From NCBI GenBank assembly GCA_964007475.1, contig OZ023274.1, positions 102,099,372-102,163,371 of the forward strand: a stretch of DNA of 64,000 nucleotides, in the 5' to 3' direction. A program made the position numbers and the translations under genes. The DNA is from Hybos culiciformis. Lineage: Eukaryota > Arthropoda > Insecta > Diptera > Hybotidae. Position 1 is the stretch's first letter. Each line of letters begins with the position of its first letter. The notes beneath the pieces were generated by a model. That model did no database searches. It saw only the letters and a program-made list of their open reading frames with translations, and was not told where the DNA came from. Below, one piece after another: positions 13,045 to 27,200 of the stretch.

Positions 13045-13090
13045 CTGCAACTGGTGATAATTTTCTCATGACACACCATCTCGATTTCCA
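13045..13090 (-). CDS. DOK7: Dok-7 homologue, internal 46-bp PH-domain exon (partial gene)
   Basis: Dok-7 is a cytoplasmic adaptor with an N-terminal PH domain followed by a PTB domain; in vertebrates it binds and activates the receptor kinase MuSK at the neuromuscular junction. Read on the minus strand, the exon follows a TTTTTTTAG acceptor and ends CAG|GTAAGG. In phase 0 it encodes WKSRWCVMRKLSPVA, with a single G left over. From memory, human Dok-7 has WKSRWLVLRKPSPVA starting near residue 19, so 12 of 15 residues agree. The leftover G fits the Asp codon that follows in the human protein. Human exon 2 is also, as I recall, 46 bp with the same phases. The other two minus-strand frames were compared: one stops at TGA, the other (EIEMVCHEKIITSC) matches nothing I know. 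Upstream and downstream exons were not found in the window, so the introns must be very long or those exons diverged. Inference: real, spliced exon rather than a pseudogene, because both splice sites are intact. Confidence 0.88.
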
Positions 13091-13112
13091 CTAAAAAAAG
13101 GAAAAAATATTT
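13091..13112 (-). other. 3' splice site and pyrimidine tract of the Dok-7 exon
   Basis: Read on the minus strand, the bases before the exon are T-rich with an embedded CC and end in TAG (…TTTTTTCCTTTTTTTAG). This is a typical pyrimidine tract and acceptor and fixes the first exon codon as TGG (Trp). No branch point can be assigned with confidence in such AT-rich sequence. Confidence 0.8.
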
Positions 13113-16100
13113 TCTATTTAATTATAAATTGATTTAATTTGGTTTTTTTTTCTAAATTTTCCACTAAATTGAACACAATAATTGATTGCTTTAATTTTCA
13201 TTCAATTTATATTTTGAAAACCTTTTTAAAATTTTCAATATTTATTTTATACACAAAATGAGCATTCGATATTTTTTATTTAATTTAAAATTATTGTAAA
13301 ATTCATTTGATTTTTTATAAAAAAAAAATTATAAATATCTTCAAAGGAAAATTTAATTATTTAAACAATTAAATTTTCATGATAATAGGTAATAAAATAT
13401 CGATATCAAAGAGTCGAATAATATTATAAATGATCTGGACAATGAAAACCTTATAAATAATAGGGTTTTTTTCCTCGATTCAAGTTCTAGTTGCTTTAGC
13501 TCAGCACTGCATGTTTTCATATTCTTTGATATCTTGACACTTCAAAGCATCCCCCGACTAAATTTTCCGAATAATATTTTACCACTTAATTTTTCACCTA
13601 TTTCACATTTAGTGTAATAATTTATAAATTTATTCAAATTTCTAATTTTTCAATTAAGAAATGTTAACCAAAAACAGAAACTTGACATGTATAGTAAATG
13701 AATTTTCCACATACAATAGAACCATTAAATGAAAACATTATTTTTAAAAAGGGTTCTTTATCAAAACTGTTATGCGGGTCTTACGATAGGTACATTTAAA
13801 ATATGCCAAGACAAAATATATTATAATATGAAATAAATTTAACCCCAATTCTTGACCACATATTTAAAATAAATATATACCATATATATGACCTTTTTTT
13901 ATATTAATGTTCAACACTCATTCTATTTTCTTTATTGTTGTTATTATTTATTTCTTTGATCATCTCTCAATGTTTTATTAATTTGATATCACAATTAATT
14001 TATTATTTTATAATTTCCTTCAGTGATTTAATAATAAATCATTTTCACAAAAAATATTTTCCCTACTCTACTATTAAAATATTTTTTGTTATCATTCATT
14101 CATTCAAAATTTAGTATATAGATTAAACCCATTGTGCTGCTTTCAACAAAATTCTCTATATACACAGAACATTTCAGAAAGATAATAAAGCATACTAAAC
14201 ACTAATATGCTGGTATTTTCCAGAAATAAAAAAAAAATATATATATTATATACCTACATAAAACATTGAATGAAAATTTACAATATTTTATTCTCTATTG
14301 GAAAATCAATATAAATTTTCAAACCACATAGAAATAATTAATAGATTGTTTCAAAGATTATTGCTTTTTTGTGCATGAAAAATGTGTTCAACCCCACTAA
14401 CCCGGTGCTTGGACTGTAAAAAAGGATTTTGTCTTTTCGTTTTATTATCTCTATACCATCATCTAGAGAATAAATGAATGCAGATGAATTTATAAAATTT
14501 ATATATAGATAGATATAATATTTTAAATTTTATTTTTTTCAAAACGATAATCAATAAAATTTTCTTATATATAATATTTATTTTAAATTTTATTTGTTAA
14601 GATTAAATTTAAGTTAACAGACTATTAAAATGTTTATTAATACATGTTTAAAGTGTGGATACAGAAAACATGTGTTCAAGCTTGCCAAACCCTTACTATT
14701 TCCTCCTAATTTTGTTATCAACAATTTCAGTTCAATATAATTTAAAGTTATTCTGATCACTCTGTTGTAAAAGACTTTCAACCTCCAAAAAAACATCGAA
14801 AATAGATATGAATTATTTTTGATATTATACTAAAAAAAATAAATTTTCACTTAAATTGATATCGGTGTTGTCAAGAATAAAATTTATAGCAAACTTGACC
14901 GCAAAATTCCCTTTTATAACCATTATTTTTTTTTTCAATGTCAATCTTTTTGCTTTAAATTTTAATTCGAATACATTTTTTTTTTAATAAAAATTAAACA
15001 ATTTTGTTTTTTGTAGACTTTTTGAAACGCAAGTAAAAAATGTTGAAAATCGTTTTATGTAAATATTGCACTAACCATTCTGACAGACTGAATCTGGTTG
15101 GTTGTTTTTTGTTTTTTATTACAAATTTCAATTTACAAAAAGGTACAAAAAAAAGGCTGAATCAGAATTATGTCTCGACACAATCAAAGGTGGGAACAGA
15201 ATATTTATTAATTTTATTTTTTTTAACAGTGATAGTCCATGAATAGACCACACATGATATTTGATTAATTTCATTATAGGGTACCACTCTCTTCATAAAC
15301 ATTTTTGTTTTATATATTTTTAATTCCCTTCACGTTATAAAGGGTGTAGAAATAACGATTTTTCATAAAACTAAAATTAAAAAAAAATTTAAAGGATCTG
15401 GCAACTTTCACTTCACTCTTGACTGCTATTTAAATAATTTCTCTTATAAAAAAAAAACCCTTATAACCTTTCAGGTTCCATTACTACCAAGTAATAAAAT
15501 ATTCTCAAATTTTTAATATTTTACATTTTTAAAAATAAATTATTTTAATGAAATCGCAATGTTAAACAAAAATTGATTAAAAAATGTATAAATTGCAAAA
15601 AGAAGAAGATTTTAAAAGAAAACGTGCTTTTGAGTAAATTGAAAAAAAAAAAAAATTTTAAGTGACTAAAAAATAACGCACGGTTTCATAAAAATATCTC
15701 TTCATTTCAAAATTTCTTTTATTGGATTTTTAGCTTTCATAATTCTCAGTGACATAAAAACAAAAGCAAAAAAAAAAAATAATGATATTAAATTATGATT
15801 ACATAAAAAGTTAAAGGATCAAAAAACATAATGTTAGCTTCACTTAATGTCAAAAAATATCCTTTTCTATATTATGTACATATATATTAAATAAATCTGA
15901 TTTCTAATGAAATATAAAAATGTTTAGTCCTAAAAATTTTAATTTAACATGTATTCTGCAAATCAGTCAGTCAGTCGTTCATCATGAACAATATGAGGAT
16001 ATTAAGGTATTTTTTTTAACATATTCAGCAATATAGCAGATGTTAATAGAAAATATTTTATTCATATTTTTGGCGCTTAAAATACTATGAACAACCAGAA

Positions 16101-18002
16101 ACTTGTAGAGAAATATTTCATTGAAATAAAATGGTTTACAATTGAAATGATATAACAAGATTAAGAAAAGGAACAAGGATACATAAATATGCAAGGAGTA
16201 GATGGAGTTTGTAATGAATTTCTTAAAGTAAAAATATAATATGATCGGTAGAATTTTTGTGGTCTTTTTTAAAGAAAACAAACCGTAAAGCTCAATCAAG
16301 ATGGTTAATAGTTATTACGTATATTCGTAAAGGAATTATGTTACGATAAGACCAAAGAAATTCCCACAAAGCAACCTCAGTGTCTCCTGTTAGTATAACA
16401 ATTTGATGCTATTGATAAAAAAAAGACCCACTCAAAATTTCGGGTCATATTTTGAGCATAACCTTGAAATTTATTTCTTATTTCAGATTAATTCAACAAA
16501 AACATATTAAAATAAAGTAAAAACAAAAAAAAAAATTCATCTGATGATAATTATTTTTAGCATATTTTCACGAGAACTGATTAAAATGTACATAAATATA
16601 AAATATATAATATTAAGAAAATTCAAATTTCTAATGGGGGATGTAAAGCCGCCCGTCGTCGTATAAAACAATATTCATATAAATACACAATTTTATTATG
16701 TTTTGGAATTTATAAGTTGAGGGGGAGTTTTACAAAAAAAAAAAGAACTGGAAATGAAAAGGAAAAACAATTTTGTGCAAAATTTAAATAAAGACGATAT
16801 GCAAAATTTATGTTAAAAATGGTGGTTGGATCTAATTTTTAATGTCATAATCATGACAATTGAAATGAAATTATGATATGTTTTGTTTAGATTTATTTTA
16901 TTTTTGTATTCCTTTTTATTGGGGGATGGAGCCAGATGGTGGTGAAAAAAAAAGCAACATTATATTACGAATATTTTCAGATGATTTAAATTTTCCGTTG
17001 CATTTAGGGATGGAAAAATTATGTTAATTTTCAACACCTAAATAAAAAAGAAATATTAAATTTGGAACAAAAAAATTATCAGAAGGAGAAGCAAATGTTC
17101 TACTGAGAATAATATTTAAGTATTCTATGAGAGGGTTTGTTATTAATCATAGTTCAATAATAGTTTAAAATTCTGTAATTTCATGGATACTGTGTATTTG
17201 ATTTTAATATAAACTTATTTAATTTATATTTGTTTAAAAAGATTTCTTTAAAATTTCTTGTTAAAGCTTTCCACTTATGAATAATATAAATAATTTTTTT
17301 TTTTAATTTTGTATCCCATCAAACTATATTTTCTTTATATTTTACTTTATAGTTACGGAACTGCAAAAACGAGTTTATTCATCCACAATAATTTTTCATT
17401 GTGAAAGTAACTCTCATTTTGTCGGAATTAAAAGGATATTTTATGAATTAAAAAGGATACAAGTTTTTAAATGTAGGTATATAATATACATATATAAGAA
17501 ATGAATAGAAGAAAATTAAATTGCAAATAAAACGGAAAACATAATTTTTACATTTTTCGTCTTTTTGTTACATTGATAATAATTTTAACATTATACAAAA
17601 AATATAAAAGAAAAAAAAAACAAAAAAAAAATGTATTTCAACATCTTTCGACTTTTTTTGCAATTTAATTGGGAGACGCATTTTAATTTCTTTGAATCTG
17701 TTTAAAAAGTTTTTTTTTTTATTTTTAATGTTCAATCTGTTCAGAACTACATTGAAAGTTTAAAACAACATTGAATTTGGATTTTAAAAAAATAGAGACA
17801 TTGATATACAATTTTTTAGAGGACTTCCCCGATTTTCTTTCAACTTTAAGGTTCTTATCAAAATGTCAAAACAAACTATATCTCTAACCTGTGATCCTAT
17901 ATATAATTTCGAAAAAATATAAATTTGACCGAAGTCTTTGCATTTCAAAGTATTATTATTATTTACATTAAACGAGATTTTTATTAAAAAATAATATCTT
18001 AA
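13113..18002. other. Non-coding stretch, no gene seen
   Basis: Contains a minus-strand acceptor-like site at 14413 (ATCCTTTTTTACAG|TCCAAG) with no matching donor. A hairpin, CTCAAAAT…ATTTTGAG, spans about 16433-16458. A less AT-rich patch follows at 16630-16670 (GCCGCCCGTCGTCG). Otherwise it is poly-A/T and random AT-rich sequence. Confidence 0.6.
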
Positions 18003-18033
<31 letters not shown>

Positions 18034-18098
18034 CTCTGTTGTTATTAAATCAAAATAAAACATAACAAAAACATGATTATTATTATTATTATTATTAT
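18003..18098. repeat. (AAT)8 and (ATT)7 in inverted orientation
   Basis: AAT units fill 18003-18026 and ATT units fill 18076-18098, separated by about 49 bases; another ATT tract lies at 17952-17964. The two arms can pair over about 23 bases as a hairpin or cruciform. The minus ORF here with Asn and Tyr runs is just the translated repeat. Confidence 0.85.
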
Positions 18099-18250
18099 CG
18101 TTATTTTTTACATAGAAAATTACATGTTTTTCCAAAGATAAACAATACAAATATCAGCAGTGCAAAAAAAAAAAATTATACAAATGTAAAATAAAAACAA
18201 ACAGAAAATAATGAATACTTCAAAATAAAGGACCCTTTTTTATTATATAA

Positions 18251-18270
18251 CAGAACAGAACAGAACAGAA
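18251..18270. repeat. (CAGAA)4 pentanucleotide repeat
   Basis: Four perfect CAGAA units, followed by the partial unit CACAA. It is the clearest pentanucleotide repeat in the window. Confidence 0.9.
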
Positions 18271-21200
18271 CACAACGCACTAGAGAAAGGAATCAAATTC
18301 ATTGTAGCAAAAATAATAAATTGGAAAGAAATCATTACACTTTTGAGATGAATTAAGCAAAGAAAAAAAAAAAAAAACAAAACAAATGATACAATCAAAT
18401 AAATCCAATGCTGTTTTGGAACCCCTCTTTTTGTAATTAAAATTAAATTTTATATTCCTGAAATAACTTTATTAAATATTTTTTTTCTCAAAACTGAGCT
18501 TTAATGTTCTCCAAATGCGATTTTCAACTTTGCATATGATTAAATATTTAAACTAAATAATTTTCTAATTTATATTATTCCTGAGGTTCTCAAATAAAAT
18601 GAAGCGCTGTAAGGATAACGATTACTAAAATTAATAAAATTTCAAATCCTATAGAAATAAATACGAATTGACGAGTTCGATCATTTTCCCTTCCAACATC
18701 GCCTCAACTCTTGATAAACTATGTCCATTGAATATCTAAGCTCCCAATCATAATATTTCTAAAACATAAATTTGTACTTTAACAATTATGTGCAATTCTC
18801 GTCTTATCCACTATCCATCTTAGACACTTTCACTTATAATATATTATTAAACTATATATGTTTGAAGTGATTTAATCTGCAAAAGAATCAAGATTTTTTA
18901 TCCGTAATACTTAAATTCGACTATTATAAAAGGACCCTTCATAAGAATTATTATTTTTTTTTTTCAAATCATTATAATCACTTTATATATAATGTGCAAT
19001 GTGCAATTTCCCTTTAAAGTACTATATGTGAAAATATTATGCGTACATACAACACATCCCTAAAATGAAAAATCTATTTATTATTCTTTAAGATGACATC
19101 TATCGCTTTGATACAATGCCTTTAAGAGTCCTTGGATAATTTTAATTCCAATATTATGCGTATAAGAACTTTCGATTGAAAATTTGTTTTTATTTTTATT
19201 TTTTATTTTGGGTGAAGCCACTTTACTGCATTGCAATATTATTTACAGAGGGAATTATAGAGTTTTATTTTTAAGTCGTTCAATTCTCTCAAACAGGATT
19301 AAAAACCAAATCAAAAAAAAAAAAAAGTAAATAAATATAAATTTTTGTTTTTTTTTGTCATCATAATCATTAAGTAGTTCAATAGAGAAATAAAAAATTA
19401 TTACACAGAAGGGGTGGTGGTTGGGCTTACTAAAAAATTGAAAATAAATAAAAAAAAAAGTAATAAATAAGGGGACTATACCGAAATAAATTTTGAATAA
19501 TAAAAAAAAAAACCAGATTTATTTTGTAAATTCAGTATTGAGAATTTTGATACTCAGAGTAGATTTTGTTTTGGACACATAGTATTTAGATAGTGTAGTA
19601 TTGAAATTTAAAGTCTATTACGAAGTCTGTATTGAGGTTCAATTAAAAAGATAATGGGGTTTAAACCGGAAGATCTGATATATCACAACTATAACCGAGT
19701 GTGCAATTTATGCTTAAAATATCTGACAGATTTAGTAAGACTATGTCTGTTTCGTCAATATTTAATATTTCTTTGTATATTTTTCCTAAAGTTCGAAAAA
19801 TAGTGAGCGACCGAGCTTATGATGACTCATCACTTCTTGTTTATAAATGTTAATAAAATTTTTTCTCAATATTAATTGGACACAAAAATTTTCGAAATAT
19901 TTCAATAATATCGTTAAAGAACATTATAATAAATAATATTATAAGAAATAAAGGGTCACATATTGTTTGTTTAGTATACACAGTAGTAGCTCTACACAGA
20001 AAAACAACAAATGTGTGGCACGCGAAGGACGATTGTTATAAAAAATATGTGCAAATTGCACTTTCTATTATGATTTCAGTAAATAAATCACGTAGCGAGT
20101 ATTTGCTTTTGTATTTTAAAAAGATTAAAAAAAAAAAAACTGAGTAAATGACTTTATTTATTTAAGGGATTATAATATTATTTAGTTGTTTCTTTTTTTT
20201 TCGGAATTTTTTTCTATAATAAAAAACATTAAGATATTATTATATATAAGAATTTTAAAGAAACCATATAAATTTATGAAAATTTAACTTGTTTTTTTTT
20301 TTCAATGTATATAGATTTTGAGTGTAGAAAAGGCAAATAATAATAAATATTTTGGTATTTTTTTCACAATTGAGTTATACGTTGTAAAATATACTAAAAT
20401 CACAGGTTAGAAAGTTGTTGAATATGGAAAATTAAATAATTTTTTGAATTTTATTAACAGCATTTTTAAATTTTAAATTTTTCTAGAAAGATCAAGCAAT
20501 ATTTTCGATTAAAGTTGGTATACACAGTAATAAGTCTTACTCAATGAACCATAATGTTCGTAGACGAAAGACTTGATACTATCTTTTCGTCATGAAAAAT
20601 AATTACCTGCATTTGATAGTATTTTTAAAAATATTTATAAATTCAATTCACAATAACAATACGTACTATATGAAATGGAGCTTTCATTTCTCATAGTGTA
20701 AAGTTATATGAACTTACTTCTATGAACATTATATTTGTCTGTGCTGAAAATCCTTAAAAAAAAAGTTGTTTTCAATCCTAAAGAATGCAAATTATGACAT
20801 TCCCTTAAAACTACAATTTTTTTTGTGTGCATAAAAAAATTAAAACAACATAAAACAATAAAATCAAAAGAATATAAATAAATAAAGTTCTTGTTTAAAA
20901 ATAAAAACAAAAATTTATTTCCATAAAATTCAGTTTCAGATCATTGAATAATTTGCAATCAAGTATATTTCTCATCCTATGCACAAAAAAAAAAAAAAAA
21001 TAAAATTAATGCAATAAAAGTGCACAAACGGACACATTTAATATTATTATATATATATAGTACCTTACATATATATTTTTATCAGAAAAAGATTATTTCG
21101 ACACGTATGAAAACATATAAATATTTTATATTTCACATATTATGTGAATAAAAAAAACAAGGATAATTTTTTTTTAACATATAGGCAGAGAGCATAAACG

Positions 21201-24200
21201 ATATAAAAATAATATCACAGTTGTTTCTGATATGCTTTAAGTTTGGTCACTTTATTTTTTTGATTTTTCTTTTTTTCTTTTTTCTGAATCAATGGTGCAA
21301 TATTTGCTTTGATGTAACCAAATAAAAAAAAAAAAGAAACAAAAATTTGTTCATTTTTTGCTATCTACATATATATGTCAGAAAATATTATGCCCAACGG
21401 CCAAATGATCAATGGTCAATAATAATGACCATTGAGTGTCAGAGATTTCAATGTTAACAAGTAATGTGAATAAAAATATTAAACGAAAAAAAAAACAAAA
21501 CAATTCAGTTACAATATAACATTAAAAATGAATAGGATAATTTACGCGATGTTTATACCGGATGTTGAGCTTTTAATTATCCTTTAACTATATGCATGTT
21601 AAAAATAAAAACAACAAAACAGCAACATAACAAATTGGAAGTAATGGCGCCGGTCATACATAATAAGATTTATAAATTTATTGAAAATTTTCAATTTTCA
21701 ATTTTCCAATCATAAATTCTACAAATTGCTATAATTATTTTCCTCATTATAAACATTATATTGCGCCCATTCATAAATTTTGAATAAAATATATATTCTA
21801 TAAAAACAAAACTATATATAAGTAGATAAATATTATGTCACTGTTGATTGACATTTTGATGAAAAAAAAAAAGAAGCAATATTGTTATTTTGACTATTTA
21901 TTATTGCTAGTGCTTTATATTTGGTGAGGGAAGAAGTTAAATTCGAACTTTTTTCTGTCATTAATTTGAGTCAGAAATTGCTTTGAGCTCTTTTAATTTC
22001 GAAATTTTTATCCCTTATAAAGGAGTTTTTGTTTCCGCCAACAGTTCAGTTCTTATGGATTAACATTTAGCTTGGAAAAATTCAGAGTAATAGCTTAGTC
22101 TGGGCTAAGTCGTTGCTTAGTTAGTATTTAATCAAAAAATTGATATATGGGGTTCAAATGGGATTACGCAAAAATAGTAAAAAACCTTAAAAATGAATAA
22201 ATAATTTATTCAAACGAACCTTAACGATATTATTGACAGATAATTTATAAAACCGCCTTATTGTCATACCCAAAAATCAAAAAAGTTATTACAGTTTCCT
22301 CTGCCGGCGAAAATGAAAATATTGTTAGTGTAGTTTTTATCAAAAAATTGTTTCGAAAAGTATTCCCCTTAATATAAATTTTTAACAAAAAGAAGAAAAC
22401 AAATTTTTTTTTTGTTTCCACCAAATTAAACGTATAAATTTAAAAACGCATTTTTTTTCTCTCAAATTTTTGATTAAATATACACTCTTCATGTGTAGTA
22501 GTAATAATTTTTATTCAATATTAAAATTTTTATTCAATATTAAAAATAATAATATAAAATGCAAAGAAAAATAATAAAATGAAATTTAATATTTTTTACA
22601 CTTTAGCAATAAAAATTTTCCATTTTATTTATTTTTTTTTAATTTTTTGGGGGAGAAACAAAAAACAATCAAAAATTTATTATAATTTTACTGTTTTTGA
22701 AACATTAAATCGATTAGTTTCGTTGAAAAAAAAACAAAAGTGAAATATAAAAATTTGTGAATTTTCAACAGTTAAATTTGCTTTATTCTCATAATATTAC
22801 TCAAATTTCACATTTTAATTCGATTAATAAACTAACTATATGTATTATTTTTGTTAACTGATTTAACTCTGTTTTGTTGGAAGAGTCAGGGTCAGACTAA
22901 AAGTCTCATTTCGCATTTTACCCATGTGTGATAAAATACACAATTAAAGGATTTATAATTATATGATATATTAATGTCTTAAAGCATTTTATACACTCCA
23001 TGTTAACCAGCTCTAAAAGTAACCAGCTTAAGAATTTGTCAAGTTCTTTAATTTAAAAAAATAATGTTTTAACGCGAAATAACATTTAATTTTGTCCTGA
23101 GTGTGATAGAACGAAGAACAATTATAAATGTTGCCAATTTGCTTTAAGCATAATTCTTAATCATAAGAAAAAAAAAAAAAAACTTATGTGTGAAATGAAA
23201 ATAATAATTTTGATTCAAGTAGATTTTTTTTTTAAGTTCCATTCATTCTATAAGATTTGCTTCATTGAAAAATGCATTTAACTATATGCCTAATACGTAT
23301 ATGCATTAATACAATATAATTTTTGTGCATGTAAAAAGTCACATATGCACATTTACATCTATATATCTTAATTAGGAATCCGCTCATGCATTTTTCCTAT
23401 TAGAAGTTTTTAACATCTGATTGATTTTGTATTATTTTTACGAAAAATGTATTTTTAGCAAATAAAATAAAGAGGGATAAATATTTTTTGGGGTGTTAAA
23501 AATTTATAATTGTTTCAATCGTCAGATTGTCAAACTAAATTAACATTATTCATTTCACTGTGTTGTTTTTAGAAAATAAAAATATTATTATTTTTAGCAG
23601 GGAAATATAATATTTTATATTGCTTTAATGTTTTAATTTGTTTACAGGGTGGTCTACTTAATTTTATAATATAAAAACACTGAAAACCGATATATTATAA
23701 ATAACAAATGCCGAATTCGATGATGAAAAGAAATCATTTATATGGTATTAATAAGCTTTCATGTAAATTTTTTTTTATCAAAATTAGCATCAATCTAACA
23801 AATTCATTAAGTTTGAAATAAAAAATAACTTTTATTTAAACCTATATTTAATTATTATAATTTTTAACAATTTTGGAAGAGAGGCATAAATATCTTCATC
23901 TAGGAATTAAATCTAGAAAACGAAATATTCAAAGATAACAATCATAACACTAAACGGCTCTGCGGCCGATAAATTAACCAGGGAGTGGAATGGGTATTTA
24001 TTGTTGAAAGAAACTATAATCTACAATCAAAAACCAAAATAATAATTTCTCAAAAAAAAAAAAACATATTGATTTCATTATAACCTATGAATATAAAATT
24101 GTGTAAAAAAATTACTAAAAATTATATTTTAGGGACGGATAGAATAAACTGTTAATTTTCTTTTGTAGTATAATATGTTGTTCTCTATATATATAAATAA

Positions 24201-27200
24201 TGAACTATATGAGTTTACCCACAACATACAACAAAATACATATAACACAAAAATATAGAGTTTTGATAGATTTTACTATATTTTATCTTTATTTTTGAAC
24301 ATTTTTATACCTTAAGGGTATTTATAAATCGTTTGTAAGGTAATTAAACGAATGAAATAAAAATTGATATCAAAATATATTTGAACAGACGTGGTAACAA
24401 TTTAAACACATGTCATGAAAATTGAAATCCCTTTCTAAAAAACAAAAAAACACATATATATAAATATATATATAATTTTTTTTTGTTTTAAATGAAAAAT
24501 AATAATAGATTTTCTTTCAAATTAAGTTTTATGAAATACATATATAAAATAACAAAATTGTCAAAAATAGATTAATGGTATTTTTTAATTTGAAATTATT
24601 TAAAACATGATTAGTCAATTTAAAGAAAATGAACTAAAAAAAAATAATATATTATAGAATTAACTATTTTAGAAAATTAATTTTTGATTTGCCCGTAAAG
24701 CTTTCGTACAATATAAAATTAATTTAAAATTTTTGAGAAATGCATTAAAAACTTCTATGAAGAAATTATAATGAGTTAGTTCATTAATCTAGTTTTTTTT
24801 AAGATAGATTTTGAATTTTTAGACATGTTCCGTAATAGTTTATAAATCGTCACAGTTTTATGTTGGCCAATAAACCATGACAGAAGAACACCCCTTAGTA
24901 ATCTTTTTTTATTACATATAATTTAACTGAAACATAATATAGTTTCCTGCTTATAAATGAAATGTTTGTGATTCATAAGCGGACATTTGCTAGACCTTGC
25001 GGATAGAATTTATTAATTGTTCATTAGAAACTACCAATGCTTGGTAATTCATCGATAATAGCAATGCCTTTTTACCAAGATAGTTCTTCAATATATTAAA
25101 ATGAAATAAAACAATATTTTTTTTTGGAATTTCCTTTTTTTTTTCTACAAGTTTGTATGAAAGAAAAACTTTAGAGAAAACATTTTGTTTTTTTTTTTCT
25201 AAGGGCAAGAAAACTAATTTTAGGTTTCTTAGGGTTTCCCCATTAGGGAATTCATAATAACATCACAATTTTTAAATTTTTCATATGTTCTTCTGAGGTT
25301 CTTTTTTGTATATACAACGTACTACATGCATATACAACTATGTATATAAATATCCTGTTTGCTGTTTGAAATATTTTTTTTTTTGAATAAAATATTAGAA
25401 TTTTCATAGTATAATGATGATAAATGAAAAATAAAATATATATGTTTTCAAAAAAGTAGAAGAAAAAACAAAATAAAACATATACTTTAATTTAAGATTT
25501 AATTCATTTTTTGGAAAAATGTCTACAGAGATTTTCTATTATGGTATATAAGCTTATAACAATTTAGATATTCCATTATTTTGTACTTAATTTTATTTTA
25601 AAATTTTTAACTTAAAGTTTTTTCTTTAAGGTTTTTGAAATCTTGCAATAATGAAAAAAAAATTATTCAATGTTTTAAATTGTTTTAAAACTTTGACATT
25701 TTTGTTTTATGTTTTCAAATTTTTATTATATAGGTATCTTATGTACAGCTAAAGAACTATTTAGAATAAAATAATTGGAGAAATAATTAAGAAAATGTTT
25801 TTACAAACTGTCAAGTTTCGAAGAGATCAAAGTATTTGCATTAGGATTGTTGAATTTATAATTTAATTATTAATTAATAAATTATTAATTAATAAATCTC
25901 ATGTAACAATACAACAATGTTATTAGAATATTTCAATACTACAGAACTACTGAACTACTGAGTATGTATTTGATTAAGCAACTTCAACTGTTTGATTGAT
26001 TTTTTTAATAATTTCCCCAATATTTCATCATAATTAAGATGTTAGGTGGTTACAAAATATTTTTTCTTAGTGTATTGTGAACAATATCAAAAGAAGAAAA
26101 TTTTTTTTTATTTTATTCTCTGGGGCCGTTTTCGGTATACCACAAAAATGATTTTGATATGAGAAATTCAAAAATATCAAAAATAATTTTTGTTTTTAAT
26201 AATTTTGACATCAAAGTGATAAAGGTTGTCTTCATAAGGCCGGAAGCATAATGAAGGAAAAAAAAAACAAAATTTGAAGAAAAATTTTTATTTTCTCTCA
26301 AATGCCTTAAATCTATTGCGAATAAAGTAAGATTATAACTTAATTAGTTCTGTCCTTGAAAAACAAAAAAATAAGTTCTTGAAATTAAAAATTTTTTTTT
26401 TGTGAAATTTTACTTAACCTTAATCTTTGAATCATTACCTAAAGCAATTGAAATAATAAGAATTATTATTATACGATTTTATATAATATCTTGAAGTATT
26501 TTTTTTGATTATATACTTGATATTTAAGGACCTCATCCAATTACAATTTTTTTTTCAAGCGTTATCAAACAAGTTAGTAACATAAAATTTACCGCAATTG
26601 TAGTATCAATAAAAAATTTAAAATAAAATATCATTAATGACTCATTGACTTTTAAGGAAGTAAATTTACATTTTATTATTAAATCAGAAATCTAATAGAG
26701 ATGGGGTTAAACATATACAATGCAGATAATAATAATTTTGATCATAATCAATGTTAAATTTTGTAATTTTTAAATCAAATGTAGCTCTTAATTACTTATT
26801 TATAACTGATAGCTACTTATATTGAATTAAATTAAATGAAATCAAAAGATATTTGGAAATTGTTTCAATTGTTTTGAGGTTCAAATAGATATAATGTATG
26901 GATATAATATACATTATATAAATAAAATAAAATAATTTTGTCACATAGTTTTTATTCGCGACTAAGATTTTATCCAAGAATCTTACTGATTTTATTATGC
27001 AGAAAATTTTTGTATGTTCCTAAATCCTTAATCATAAATTATTCTTTCGAGTCTTTCGTGGTCCTCTCTATGTAGTACCATAGTAATCATAGTGTCTTTT
27101 TTTTACTTACAAATTTTTAGGGTAATTCCAAATAAAAGTGATTTGTTTCACTATTAAAAATGTATATTTTGCTGTTCAAAATAACTACAATTAAAATCTA

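Noticed and set aside
17968..18150. Minus ORF with Asn and Tyr homorepeats
   Set aside because: Direct translation of the AAT/ATT microsatellites.
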